Shown piece by piece: positions 38,845 to 48,475 of a DNA stretch of 64,000 nucleotides. Every line of letters starts with the position of its first letter. The stretch's first letter is position 1. A program made the translations under genes and the position numbers. The DNA is from Nocardioides salarius (GTDB taxonomy: Bacteria; Actinomycetota; Actinomycetes; Propionibacteriales; Nocardioidaceae), in contig NZ_JAFBBZ010000001.1 in the NCBI RefSeq assembly GCF_016907435.1, positions 3,596,001 to 3,660,000 of the forward strand, given 5' to 3'. Below the pieces are notes generated by a model, which was not told the origin of the DNA, did not search any database, and saw only the letters and a list, made by a program, of their open reading frames with translations.

Positions 38845-40337
38845 ACGTGCTCAGTCTGATCGTCTTCCTGCCCCTGGCTGCCGCTCTGGCCCTGCTCGCG
38901 CTTCCGCGGCTCGGCGACACGGCCGCACGGTGGGCATGGGTCGCGGTCGCAGCCGCCGACCTCGCCCTCGTGGTCGCGGCGTGGCTGCGCTACGAGACGC
39001 CCACGGCCGGACGACTCGCCTTTGAGGAGCAGGCCGAGTGGATCCCCGGCGTGAACAGCAGCTACCACCTCGGCGTCGACGGGTTGTCCCTGCCGCTGAT
39101 CGCGATGACCGCGGTGATCTTCCTCGCCTGCGCGATCTTCGCGCTGCGCGAGACCGACCGGCCGCGTCTCCAGGCTGCGCTGTTCCTCTTCCTCCAGAGC
39201 GTCAGCATGGGCCTGTTCGTCGCCGCCGACCTGATCCTCTTCTTCGTCTTCTTCGACCTCTCGATCGTCGGCATGTACTTCGTGATCGCCGGCTGGGGGC
39301 ACGGCAACGCCGCCCGGTCGGCGATGAAGTTCTTCCTCTACACGTTCCTGGGCTCCCTGGCCCTGCTCGTCGGGTTCATCGGCCTCTACATCGCCGCCGA
39401 CCCGCACACCTTCGACATGGTCGAGCTGGCCGAGCAGACCCCGCTCGCCGGGTCGTCGCTTGCCGGTGGGCTGGTGCTGGCCGCCATCCTGGTCGGACTG
39501 GCGGTGAAGACCCCGACCGTGCCGTTCCACACCTGGCTGCCCCCGGCCCACACCGACGCGCCGGCGATCGGCTCGGCGGTCCTGGCGGGCGTGCTGCTGA
39601 AGATGGGCACCTACGGATTCGTGCGGATCGCGATGCCGATGCTGCCCGAGGCGTGGCGGGACTGGGCGTGGGTGATCATCGTCGTCGGCATCGTCTCTGT
39701 CGTGTACGGCGCCCTGGTGGCCCTGGCCCAGACGAACTTCAAGCGGATGGTCGCCTACACGTCGGTGAACCACATGGGCTACATCGTCCTCGCCGTCGGC
39801 GCCGCAGGGCTCGTCGCCGACGACACCGCGCAGGCCCGGTCCATTGCGGTCACCGGTGCCGTCACACAGATGGTCAGCCACGGCCTGATCACCGGTGCGC
39901 TGTTCCTCCTCGCCGGCGTCCTCCAGGACCGGGCAGCGACCTACGACATGGACTCCTACGGCGGCCTGGCCGGACCCGCCCCCCGATTCGCCGCCTTCTT
40001 CGCCGTCGGTGCCTTCGCCTCCCTTGGCCTTCCCGGGCTGTCCGGCTTCATCGCGGAGTTCCAGATCTTCACCGGCAGCATCGCCGCCGCCCCCGTCACA
40101 GCCATCGCGCTCGTCGGAATCCTCCTCACCGCGGCGCTGTTCCTCCGAGCGCTGCAACGGATCTTCACCGGCGAGACCCGCGGCCGCTCGGTCGGCTTCA
40201 CCGACCTGCGCGCCGCCGAGGTCTGGTCGGTCGGCCCGCTGCTGGTGCTCTCCCTGCTCATCGGAGTGTTCCCCCGACCACTGCTCGCCGTGATCGAGCC
40301 CGCGGCCGAGGTCGCCGTCGAGCTCGTCGGAAGGTAG
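38841..40337 (+). CDS. nuoM: Complex I antiporter subunit NuoM-like
   Basis: 498 residues with about 14 helices. The TM5 motif reads FVFFDLSIVGMYF, with Asp where Glu is nearly invariant. The Lys site is normal (VKTPTVPFHTWLPPAHTDAP), as is LLKMGTYGF. GTG overlaps the nuoL stop. It would be one of three proton/cation channels. Confidence 0.9.
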   Translation: MNVLSLIVFLPLAAALALLALPRLGDTAARWAWVAVAAADLALVVAAWLRYETPTAGRLAFEEQAEWIPGVNSSYHLGVDGLSLPLIAMTAVIFLACAIFALRETDRPRLQAALFLFLQSVSMGLFVAADLILFFVFFDLSIVGMYFVIAGWGHGNAARSAMKFFLYTFLGSLALLVGFIGLYIAADPHTFDMVELAEQTPLAGSSLAGGLVLAAILVGLAVKTPTVPFHTWLPPAHTDAPAIGSAVLAGVLLKMGTYGFVRIAMPMLPEAWRDWAWVIIVVGIVSVVYGALVALAQTNFKRMVAYTSVNHMGYIVLAVGAAGLVADDTAQARSIAVTGAVTQMVSHGLITGALFLLAGVLQDRAATYDMDSYGGLAGPAPRFAAFFAVGAFASLGLPGLSGFIAEFQIFTGSIAAAPVTAIALVGILLTAALFLRALQRIFTGETRGRSVGFTDLRAAEVWSVGPLLVLSLLIGVFPRPLLAVIEPAAEVAVELVGR

Positions 40338-40341
40338 GCCC

Positions 40342-41760
40342 GTGGGCTCCGACATGGCGATGCGGCCGCTCCTGCTCCTGCCGGAGATCGTGCTGTTCCT
40401 CGGCGGGCTCGCGGTCCTGGTCAGCGGGTCCTTCCTCCCGCGGACCCGCCAGTGGGTCACCCGCGTCATCGCCGCGGCCGCGCTGGTCGCCGCCGCCATC
40501 CTGGCCGCGGTCGACCTCCCCGGCTCGGCCCAGCCGGCCATGGAGGGCACCTTCACCGTCGACACCGCCACCGGAGTGGCGCGGATCGTCGCCGCCCTCG
40601 GCACGTTGATCGTCCTCGCGCTGGCCTCCGACGAGATCGCCGGCTCGCCGCGGGAGAGCGAGACCTACGCACTCTTCTTGTTCTCGACGACCGGCACGCT
40701 CGTCCTCGCCGGCGCCGACGATCTGCTCGTGGTGGTGGTCGGGTTCCTGCTCGCGAGCATCCCGCTCTACGGCCTGATCGGCATCGCGCGCACGCCCCGC
40801 GGAGCCGAGGCGGCGATGAAGACCTACCTGCTGGGTGCCCTGTTCGGCATCCTGCTGCTGGTCGGGGTCACGCTGCTCTACGGCGTCTCCGCGACCACGT
40901 CGTACGCCGAGCTCACCGACCGACTTGCTGGGGCGCCGCGGGGCGTGGTCGCGGCGGGCGTCGTGGCGGTGCTGGGTGGTCTGATGTTCAAGGCCGGCGG
41001 TGTCCCGGGGCACTTCTGGGTCCCCGATGCCGCCGAGGGTGCGGGTGGAGCGGTCGCGGCCTTCCTCACCACTGTGCCCAAGATCGGCGCGATGGTTGCG
41101 GCCTACCGGCTCATCGCCATGCTCCCCGACACCCTCGCCTGGCCGCTGCTGGTCGCGGTCCTCGCGGTCGCCAGCATGACCCTCGGCAATCTCGCCGCCT
41201 ACTGGCAGAGCGACCCCCGGCGCCTGCTCGGCTGGTCCACGGTCAGCCAGGTCGGCTACCTCCTCGTGCCGGTCGCGGTGGCCGGGCGCAGCGACTTGGC
41301 CCTGCCCGCCCTGCTGCTCTACCTCGCCGGCTACACCGTCACCAACCTCGCGGCTTTCGCAGTGACGACCGCCTTCCCTGACCGGCGCGACCTCGACTCC
41401 TACCGCGGCATGGGACGAGCCCGGCCATGGCTTGGCGCATCCCTCGTGGTGGCGCTGCTCGGCCTCGTCGGCACCCCGCCGACCGTCGTCTTCGCGGGCA
41501 AGCTCACCACCACCGCCGCCGCCTGGGACGGCGGGCTTGCCTGGCTGGCCGTGCTGGTGTTCGTCAACACCGTGGTCAGTCTCTTCTACTACCTTCGGTG
41601 GATCGCACCCGTCTACGGCCGGGGGGAACCCCCCGCGCGGACCCTGCCAGGAGCGTTCGTCCCTCGTGCTTGGTCGGCGACGACGGCGGTGGTGACCTCG
41701 GGTCTCAGCCTCGTGCTCGGCATAGGCGCAGGCGTCCTCTGGAGTGTCTTCTCGGTCTGA
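40342..41760 (+). CDS. nuoN: Complex I antiporter subunit NuoN-like
   Basis: 472 residues. The TM7 Lys region is kept (MFKAGGVPGHFWVPDAAEGA). The TM5 segment VGFLLASIPLYGL lacks the acidic residue seen in family versions such as GLELLSIPLY. GTG with ggaagg upstream; an ATG at 40354 is possible. Last gene of the membrane-arm operon. No nuoB-G or nuoI follows. Confidence 0.88.
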   Translation: MGSDMAMRPLLLLPEIVLFLGGLAVLVSGSFLPRTRQWVTRVIAAAALVAAAILAAVDLPGSAQPAMEGTFTVDTATGVARIVAALGTLIVLALASDEIAGSPRESETYALFLFSTTGTLVLAGADDLLVVVVGFLLASIPLYGLIGIARTPRGAEAAMKTYLLGALFGILLLVGVTLLYGVSATTSYAELTDRLAGAPRGVVAAGVVAVLGGLMFKAGGVPGHFWVPDAAEGAGGAVAAFLTTVPKIGAMVAAYRLIAMLPDTLAWPLLVAVLAVASMTLGNLAAYWQSDPRRLLGWSTVSQVGYLLVPVAVAGRSDLALPALLLYLAGYTVTNLAAFAVTTAFPDRRDLDSYRGMGRARPWLGASLVVALLGLVGTPPTVVFAGKLTTTAAAWDGGLAWLAVLVFVNTVVSLFYYLRWIAPVYGRGEPPARTLPGAFVPRAWSATTAVVTSGLSLVLGIGAGVLWSVFSV

Positions 41761-41812
41761 CCTGCATCCCGGGTGGGGACCCACCCCACGCACGGATCGG
41801 GCGGCATACGCT

Positions 41813-41941
41813 GTGACACCGGCGATCGTGGTCACCCAGACCCTGGTCGAGTTGGTGGGGATGCTCGTCTACATCCGGCTGGTCCCCCGACTTATCCCAG
41901 CGAAGGAGGCGGCCGGGACGGACCTGCCGTCCGCGACATGA
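41813..41941 (+). pseudogene. Short membrane-protein fragment
   Basis: 42 residues from GTG with one helix (VVTQTLVELVGMLVYIRLV), no recognisable ribosome-binding site. It reads like the end of a larger transporter. Family not recognised. Confidence 0.35.
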
Positions 41942-42040
41942 TCGCCGTTGAGGATGCGGAGTTCTGGACAGCCGGTGCCTGGTCTGAGGCGGTCGACGTT
42001 CCTCTTCGGGAAAGCGACGTCGCGCACAGGGCCCGTGTGC

Positions 42041-42631
42041 TCAGAGGCCGAACGCGCCGCCTTCGATCAGGATGACGAGGCCGAGCAGGATGAGGACGAG
42101 CGGGAAGAGCACGTGCTCCCAGCGCTCCAGAACCTCGGCGATCGGCTTGCGGGTCGCGACGAACTTGGCGGCGAGGACGAGGACCAGTACGAGGGCGAGG
42201 AATACGACGCAGTAGGCCACGACGGCTGCCGTGCCGACCGTGAGGAACACCGGCACGTAGACCCCGATGTTGTCCCCGCCGTTGGCGAAGGTCACGGCGG
42301 CCACGGTCAGAGCGCTGATCGGTCTGTCGGCGACGCTGTCGTCATCGTCGTCCCCGTTGCGCCACACCTGCCAGGCGGCCCACAGCCCGAGCGCCAGGGG
42401 GATCAGACCGAAGTAGGGGATGGCGTCGTCGGGGAGGAACAGCCCGGCCCCGAACGTCACCGCGACCGAGGCCAGGAGGATGGCGCCGAACCCGAGGTAC
42501 TGCCCGACCACGATCTTGGTGGTGGTGCCGCGTTGGCCTGCTCCGCGTGCGAAGAACAGGGACAGGACGATGATGTCGTCGATGTTGGTGACCAGGAACA
42601 GGCCGATCGCCTGCAACGCGGAAGTGATCAA
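42041..42631 (-). CDS. cadD: CadD-family cadmium resistance transporter
   Basis: 196 residues with about five helices. CadD motifs: ALQAIGLFLVTNIDDIIVLS (the two Asp), VGQYLGFG, and TFANGGDNIGVYVPVF. The acidic stretch GDDDDDS lies in a loop. Family members export or bind Cd(II) at the membrane. Last gene of the cmtR-ATPase-lspA-cadD set. Confidence 0.92.
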   Translation of the reverse strand: MITSALQAIGLFLVTNIDDIIVLSLFFARGAGQRGTTTKIVVGQYLGFGAILLASVAVTFGAGLFLPDDAIPYFGLIPLALGLWAAWQVWRNGDDDDDSVADRPISALTVAAVTFANGGDNIGVYVPVFLTVGTAAVVAYCVVFLALVLVLVLAAKFVATRKPIAEVLERWEHVLFPLVLILLGLVILIEGGAFGL

Positions 42632-42682
42632 CGCGCATGTCTCCTTCGTCTCGGCGGTGTCGACTGTCGTCGGCGCCGCTGG

Positions 42683-43243
42683 CTACGGGTGCTTGGTGTC
42701 TGTGGTGGTGTCCGTGCTGGCAGCGGGTCGGACGTACGGCACCGCGTCCGTAGCCTGGTCGCCCTTGCTCTCGGGACGGGCCTGCAGCAGGGCGATCACC
42801 ATGAAGCCGACAACAATGAAGGTGTCTGCGAGGTTGAAGGTGGGCCACCAGCCGGTGTGCAGGTAGTCGGTGACGACGCCGTCGCCGGCACGGTCGACCA
42901 GGTTGGCCACGGCTCCGCCGATGACGGCGCCTCCAGCGATCCGCTCCACCCACCCGGCGCGCGGCGCCCTGTGCCAGGCGTACGCGACCAACGCAAGGGC
43001 AAGCGTCCCGGTCACGGCCACGATCACCCACGAGGGAAGTCGGTTGCCGACGGAGAATGCCACGCCGCTGTTGTACGCAAGCCGGAGCTGGATCAGTCCG
43101 AGGTCGACCGTCGAGTCCGCGAGTCGCGATTCTGAGGCAGCTTTCGCTCCCAGGTCGATCGCGGCGGCCGTCACGGCCGTTGCAATCACTGAAGCGCGTC
43201 GGGTTCGGTTTCGAGTGGCGGCGCTGGCGGGACCGCGGCTCAC
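42683..43243 (-). CDS. lspA: Prolipoprotein signal peptidase LspA
   Basis: 186 residues, four helices. Catalytic motifs GGAVANLVDR (first Asp) and FNLADTFIVVG (second Asp) are intact, as is YNSGVAFS. It cleaves lipoprotein signal peptides in the membrane. Placed inside a metal operon with a P-type ATPase it resembles pbrC of lead-resistance loci, and is probably an accessory rather than the housekeeping copy. GTG overlaps the ATPase stop. Confidence 0.92.
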   Translation of the reverse strand: MSRGPASAATRNRTRRASVIATAVTAAAIDLGAKAASESRLADSTVDLGLIQLRLAYNSGVAFSVGNRLPSWVIVAVTGTLALALVAYAWHRAPRAGWVERIAGGAVIGGAVANLVDRAGDGVVTDYLHTGWWPTFNLADTFIVVGFMVIALLQARPESKGDQATDAVPYVRPAASTDTTTDTKHP

Positions 43244-45210
43244 CGTGCCCCGGCTTTCGCTGGAACAGCGGTGGCCGCAGACGCACCAGCAGGTGCCGCC
43301 GCAAGCGGGCGAACCCGACCCGCACGCACGCCGTTGCCGATCACGAAGATCTCAGCGACCTCGTGAACCAGGACCACGGCCGCGAGCCCGAGCACGCCGA
43401 ACGCAGCCAGCGGGATGAGGATGGTGATCAGGCCGAGCGAGAGGCCAACGTTCTGCAGCATGATCGACCTGGCGCGGCGAGCGTGGTTCAGGCTGTGGGG
43501 GAGGTGGCGCAGGTCCTCGCCCATGAGGGCGACGTCGGCGGTCTCGATCGCCACGTCACTGCCCATGGCGCCCATCGCGATCCCGACGTCGGCGGTGGCC
43601 AGTGCGGGGGCGTCGTTGACGCCGTCGCCGACCATGGCGGTGGGTCGCTGCTCCCGGAGCCGGTGGATGATGGCCGCCTTGTCCTCGGGGCGGAGGTCGG
43701 CATGGACGTCGCTGATCCCAGCCTGGGCAGCCAGGGCGGTCGCGGTGCGCTCGTTGTCACCGGTGAGCATGGCGACCTGGTAGCCGTCGGCGCGGAGGCG
43801 GGCGACGACCTCGGCGGCTTCGGGTCGCAGGTCGTCGCGGACGGCGACGGCACCGATCACGACCCCGTCGTACTCCACGAGCACGGCGGTGGCGCCGGCC
43901 TCCTGCATGCCGCGCACCGGCTCGGCGAGCTCGCCGGCGGCGATCCAACCCGGCCGGCCGAGCCGTGCCGGCCGCCCGTCGACCACTCCGATGATACCGG
44001 CGCCGGTGACGGACTCCACGCCCTCGGCGTCGCGGTGCTCTGGAACGGCGGCAAGGATGGCGCGGGCCAGGGGGTGCTCGCTGCGGGCCTCCAGCGCGGC
44101 GGCGACGTCCAGCACCTGCTCGCGGGTGTGGCCGGGTGCGGTGGCAACCTCCACCACGGCGGGGTCGTTGCGGGTCAGGGTGCCGGTCTTGTCCAGGGCG
44201 ACGGTCCGGATCCGGCCGAGCGCCTCGAGGGCGGCGCCGCCCTTGACCAACGCGCCGATGCGACTGGCGGCGCCGATGGCAGCGACCACGGTGACCGGCA
44301 CGGAGATCGCCAGCGCACACGGCGAGGCGGCGACCAGCACGACCAGTGCACGCTCGATCCAGGTGGCGGGGTCGCCGATCAGGCTGCCGACGATGGCGAT
44401 GATGGCGGCGAGGACCATGATGCCGGGGACCAGGGGCTTGGCGATGCGGTCGGCCAGGCGCTGGGCCTCGCCCTTGCGGGACTGCTCGGCCTCGACGATG
44501 GTGACGATCCTCGCCAGGGAGTTGTCCTCGGCGGTAGTGGTGACCTCGACCTCGAGGACGCCGGTGCCGTTGATGGAGCCCGCGTAGACGATGTCGCCGG
44601 GGCCGGCTTCGACCGGGACGGACTCGCCGGTGAGGGCCGAGACATCGAGTGCGGTGCGGCCGGTCCGGATGACGCCGTCGGTCGCGACCCGTTCTCCGGG
44701 CCGCACCAGAAGCAGGTCACCAATGGCGAGCTCGGCAGGAGCCACGACGGCCTGGGAGCCGTCGCGAAGGATGGTGGCCTCGGCCGGGACCAGTGAGAGC
44801 AGGGCACGCAGGCCGCGACGCGTGCGGGCCACGGCGTACTCCTCCAGGCCCTCGCTGATGGAGTAGAGGAAGGCCAGCATCGCCGCCTCCGCAACCTCAC
44901 CGAGGATCACCGCGCCCACAGCGGCGATCGTCATCAAGGTGCCGACCCCGATCTTGCCCTTGGCCAACCGCTTCAGCGTGTTAGGGACGAAGGTCCACGC
45001 GCCGAGCGCCAGGGCGACGGCGTTCAGCCCGGTCACCACCCCCTGGGATGCGTCGTTCAGATCAGCCACGAAGCCGGCGACGAGGAAGAGGCCGGCCGCA
45101 GCGGCGAACCGCAGCTCACTGACCTCCCACAGACGCTCGGGCTCCTGCTCCTCCAGTTCGTTGCTGTCTTCTCGGGGCTCGTCGGAGCCGCAGCCACAGG
45201 CGTCAGTCAC
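43240..45210 (-). CDS. P1B-type ATPase, Cd/Pb/Zn/Co class
   Basis: 656 residues. A short Cys-bearing start (DACGCGSDE) is followed by the ATPase fold. Motifs: SALTGESVPVE, AASPCALAISVP (SPC instead of CPC), LDKTGTLT, SEHPLARAI, LTGDN, VGDGVNDAPAL, and in the last helix VHEVAEIFVIGNG. SPC with a late His-Glu is the pattern of P1B-4-like pumps (Co/Zn/Cd). The CmtR partner points to Cd or Pb. GTGA overlap with cmtR. Confidence 0.9.
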   Translation of the reverse strand: MTDACGCGSDEPREDSNELEEQEPERLWEVSELRFAAAAGLFLVAGFVADLNDASQGVVTGLNAVALALGAWTFVPNTLKRLAKGKIGVGTLMTIAAVGAVILGEVAEAAMLAFLYSISEGLEEYAVARTRRGLRALLSLVPAEATILRDGSQAVVAPAELAIGDLLLVRPGERVATDGVIRTGRTALDVSALTGESVPVEAGPGDIVYAGSINGTGVLEVEVTTTAEDNSLARIVTIVEAEQSRKGEAQRLADRIAKPLVPGIMVLAAIIAIVGSLIGDPATWIERALVVLVAASPCALAISVPVTVVAAIGAASRIGALVKGGAALEALGRIRTVALDKTGTLTRNDPAVVEVATAPGHTREQVLDVAAALEARSEHPLARAILAAVPEHRDAEGVESVTGAGIIGVVDGRPARLGRPGWIAAGELAEPVRGMQEAGATAVLVEYDGVVIGAVAVRDDLRPEAAEVVARLRADGYQVAMLTGDNERTATALAAQAGISDVHADLRPEDKAAIIHRLREQRPTAMVGDGVNDAPALATADVGIAMGAMGSDVAIETADVALMGEDLRHLPHSLNHARRARSIMLQNVGLSLGLITILIPLAAFGVLGLAAVVLVHEVAEIFVIGNGVRAGRVRPLAAAPAGASAATAVPAKAGAR

Positions 45211-45602
45211 AGTGCACGTTCCTTCGTGGTGGGGGCGTCGGGGCGGGACTCGGACAACGGGTCAGCGGGTCCGTAGATGGGGCACAGGTCGACCGACTCG
45301 CCGGTCAGGGCGAGCAGCTGCTCGGCTGCGCCGAGAAGATCCATCAGCTCAGGGTGGGCGATGGAGTAGAACATCTGACGACCCTCCGGTCGCCCGACGA
45401 TGAGGCCGCAGTCGCGGAGGCAGGCGAGGTGACCGGACACGGTTCCCTGAGCCAGCCCGAGGGCCTGGGTGAGGTCCACGACGCGTCGCTCTTCATCGGC
45501 GAGATGGCGGATGATTGACAGCCGGTTGCGGTCCGCGAGGCCGTGGAACAGGGCCGCGCCGCGCCTGAGGCCCGCGTCGGCATGGGTCGTTGTCATTGGC
45601 AT
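45207..45602 (-). CDS. cmtR: CmtR-like ArsR/SmtB repressor
   Basis: 131 residues, winged helix. Cys pair LACLRDCGLI in the recognition-helix region and DLCPIYG near the end match the three Cys ligands of CmtR, which senses Cd(II) and Pb(II). The ATG at 45602 was chosen; an upstream ATG would add 12 residues. It leads its operon and presumably represses it. Confidence 0.9.
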   Translation of the reverse strand: MPMTTTHADAGLRRGAALFHGLADRNRLSIIRHLADEERRVVDLTQALGLAQGTVSGHLACLRDCGLIVGRPEGRQMFYSIAHPELMDLLGAAEQLLALTGESVDLCPIYGPADPLSESRPDAPTTKERAL

Positions 45603-45696
45603 AGCTCGATGATAGCGGCAGTGTGATTGATCGTCCACGTCCGCTGTCAGCGATCACGCTAGGCCGCCATCCTGGTCACCGTCTTCCTGGCCTGGC

Positions 45697-45877
45697 CGCC
45701 TCGAACCTGACCGCCCTGAAGGTGATCGGCGTCGGCCTGACACTCGCCGTCATTCTCGACGCGACCATCATCCGCGCCCTGCTCGTGCCCGCGATCATGC
45801 GACTGGCCGGAGAGGCGAATTGGTGGGCCCCCGCGCCGCTACGGCGCCTGCACCAACGGCTGGGCCTCACCGACTGA
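45697..45877 (+). pseudogene. MMPL-family transporter, C-terminal remnant
   Basis: SNLTALKVIGVGLTLAVILD, then TIIRALLVPAIMR and NWWAPAPLRRLH, is the end of an MMPL (RND-type) lipid transporter. The rest of the gene is missing upstream. Confidence 0.8.
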
Positions 45878-45919
45878 CCCAACCCGGCTCATCCCGGACA
45901 CAAGAGGAAGGCGGAGCGG

Positions 45920-46039
45920 GTTTTCGGTATCCCCATCACGAACGTCGCCCTGCCGACCATCGCCACCGAGCTGGCTGTCGGCACCGACGCCCTGCGCTCA
46001 AGCACTTCGGGCGAGGCAGAGGTCAAGAGACAGCGATGA
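45920..46039 (+). pseudogene. MFS transporter, N-terminal remnant
   Basis: About 40 codons with TNVALPTIATELAVGTDAL, like the first helix of DHA2-type MFS exporters, cut off on both sides. Confidence 0.45.
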
Positions 46040-46106
46040 GTCACCGACCGTGCGCCGTGCCTAGTGCCGGGAACCGTGGGTACCGTCGACCAACGACACC
46101 GGAAGG

Positions 46107-47368
46107 GTGATCACCTTGAATCTCTCGGACCTCAAGTCGGCCGGCAGCACGATCGCGCTGCTTCGCGATCCCTACCGTTTCATCTCGCGCCGGGCCTCCG
46201 AGCTCGGTGCAGACGCCTTCCTGACCCGGCTCCTGCTGCGGCCGACGACCTGCATGACCGGCGTCGAGGCCGCCGGTGTCTTCTACGATCCGGCACGGTT
46301 CCAGCGGGCCGGAGCTGCGCCAGGTGCACTGCAGAAGACCCTCTTCGGCCAAGGAGGCGTACAGGGTCTCGACGGCGAGGACCATCGCCAACGCAAGGCA
46401 ATGTTCCTCCAGATCGTTCAACCCGACCGAGTTGAAGCGCTTGCCGAAAGCGTCACTCGCTCGTGGCGGCGAGCCGTGGACGACTGGGAGGCCGTCGGAC
46501 GGATTCAGCTCTATCCCCGGCTCCAGGAGCTGCTGACCCTGGCCGTTTGCGAGTGGGCAGGCGTACCCCTGCCTGCGGCCGAGGTCGAGGACCGCACCCG
46601 GCAGCTCAGTGCCCTTTTCGATGAGGCCGGGCAGATCGGCGTCAGTCACCTTCGCTCGCGGGCCGCTCGCAGAGCGGCTGACCGATGGGCCGCCGCCGTC
46701 ATCGATCACGTCCGGGCCGGCAAGCTGGACCCGCCTCCGTCGTCCGCGGCGTACGTCGTCGCCCACCACCGTGAGCCGAACGGTCGTCCGATGGCGTCCC
46801 GCGTGGCAGGGGTGGAGCTGCTCAACGTGCTGCGACCCACAATCGCCACGGCGGTGTACATCACGCTCGTTGCGCACGCGCTCGACGCTCATCCGGCCTG
46901 GAGGAAGCGGCTCGCCACCGGTGACGGAAGTGAAGACACGGCGTTCGTGGAAGAGGTGCGCCGTCACTACCCGTTCTTCCCGGCTGTGGCTGCCGTCGTC
47001 CGCGAGGACTTCCACTGGGGGGCCACCTGTTCGTGAAGGGCCGCCGCGTCCTGCTCGACCTGTATGGCACGAACCACGACAACCGGTACTGGATCAACCC
47101 GGAACGCTTCGACCCCGAACGGTTCCTCGGCGAGGAACCCGATCGGTTTGCGTTCGTGCCTCAGGGCGGGGGCGACCCCGCTGCGCATCATCGGTGCCCC
47201 GGCGAGCCGATCGCGACACGGCTCATGGTCGTGGCCCTCGATCAGTTCGTCAGGCACATGACCTATACCGCGGTGGCCCCGTCTGCTCCCGTCGACTTCG
47301 GTCGACTCCCGGCACTGCCAACCGGCGGTTATCCGATCCGACTTGTGGCGACCGGCATCTCCGCCTGA
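46107..47368 (+). pseudogene. CYP152-type P450 peroxygenase, one frameshift
   Basis: Frame 1 (46107-47036) carries the N-terminal part, including the peroxygenase Arg-Pro signature (NVLRPTIATAVYI) in place of the acid-alcohol pair. Frame 2 (to 47368) carries KGRRVLLDLYGTNHD and the haem loop FVPQGGGDPAAHHRCPGE. A six-G run at 47017-47022 needs one more G to read FHWGGHLFVKGRR. CYP152 enzymes hydroxylate or decarboxylate fatty acids with H2O2. Start unclear: GTG 46107 or TTG 46116. It may be a sequencing error. Confidence 0.85.
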
Positions 47369-47481
47369 CCTGGACCACGTGGGTGGCGGACCCGTGGTGC
47401 GGAGCTAGCATTCCAGGAGAGAGATCCCGCGGCGCGCCGTCCGAACGGTCGTCGTCACACGATCATCGAGGTGGTTTGTCG

Positions 47482-47982
47482 GTGGACCAACCGATCTACT
47501 GGGGGTTGCTGCTGGCGACGGCCAGTGTCCTGGTCGGAGCACGTCTCGCCGCTCGGCGTCCACTGTGGCGAAGCCACTCCAGCGCAATTTCAACAGGCGA
47601 CCTGGTCGTGACCGTGACAGCAGCTGCGATTTTGGCGTTCCATTGCGCGGCGATGTTCTTCGCCGACTGGGTGGACGCGGTTCCGTTCGCTGAGGCCCCG
47701 GCAGCCGCCGTACGCGACCTCGACAGCCTCGCCAGCGAGGTGTCCTACTGGGTGCCTGCCGTGGCGCTGATAATCGCCCTACGCCAGGTGTGGGTGTGGC
47801 CACCGGCGGTGGCCTTGTTGGTCGTGACACTGGGCGGAGTGGGCTACACGATGTTCGTGCCCCATGCCCTCACGACTCACCTGGCGTGGCTGGCAGCCGC
47901 TGTCGTCACCTTGGTACTGCTCGGTACCGCGCTCGTTTCTTCCAGCGTCCCACGAGGTTCAGTCTCGAGCGCCCGCCTCTGA
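47482..47982 (+). CDS. Hypothetical membrane protein
   Basis: 166 residues with five hydrophobic helices and few charges. GTG with gaggtgg upstream. Family not recognised. It stands alone, downstream of the broken P450. Confidence 0.6.
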   Translation: MDQPIYWGLLLATASVLVGARLAARRPLWRSHSSAISTGDLVVTVTAAAILAFHCAAMFFADWVDAVPFAEAPAAAVRDLDSLASEVSYWVPAVALIIALRQVWVWPPAVALLVVTLGGVGYTMFVPHALTTHLAWLAAAVVTLVLLGTALVSSSVPRGSVSSARL

Positions 47983-48007
47983 TGCCGCATCCTCGAGGAC
48001 TGGAAGG

Positions 48008-48202
48008 ATGCGTAGGCAGGCGCTTGCGGATCTGCCGGAGCGCCTGTCGCTGACCTCGGCGGCTGTGGCTGTGGCCGGCCGTGAGGGCTTGGGCAAGAAG
48101 ACGGTGCGCCATGAGCGTAGCCAGCTCAGGACGCGGCGGGGACTGGACGGTTCTCTCGCTCAGGTGCTCCAGTCTCAGCTCGCTGTCCGCGTGCTCGCCT
48201 AA
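48008..48202 (+). pseudogene. Possible transposase orfA remnant
   Basis: LADLPERLSLTSAAVAVAGR followed by EGLGKKTVR resembles the HTH of IS3-type OrfA, then loses character. The next 270 bp show nothing recognisable. Confidence 0.35.
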
Positions 48203-48475
48203 TCGTCATGCTTGCGACGGCCCCCTTGGGCCCCGGTTCCGCGGCCGCGTTTGTGAGGGTCAGTCAGACGGGCATGTACCGGATTCGTACCAAGCGAAGT
48301 GACGGACACGGGAAACGCCGCCGAACGACCGAGGGGTAGCGCGACGGCCTTCCTGCAAATCGGGAGGCGGTCGACCGACGCACGCTGTCCGCGGCTGTCA
48401 TTCGCGCGGAGCGGGCCACAGAGGCGGGGATGTACCCGCGCCTGTCACGGAGGTCGCCGTCGCGTCCTCGCGTAA

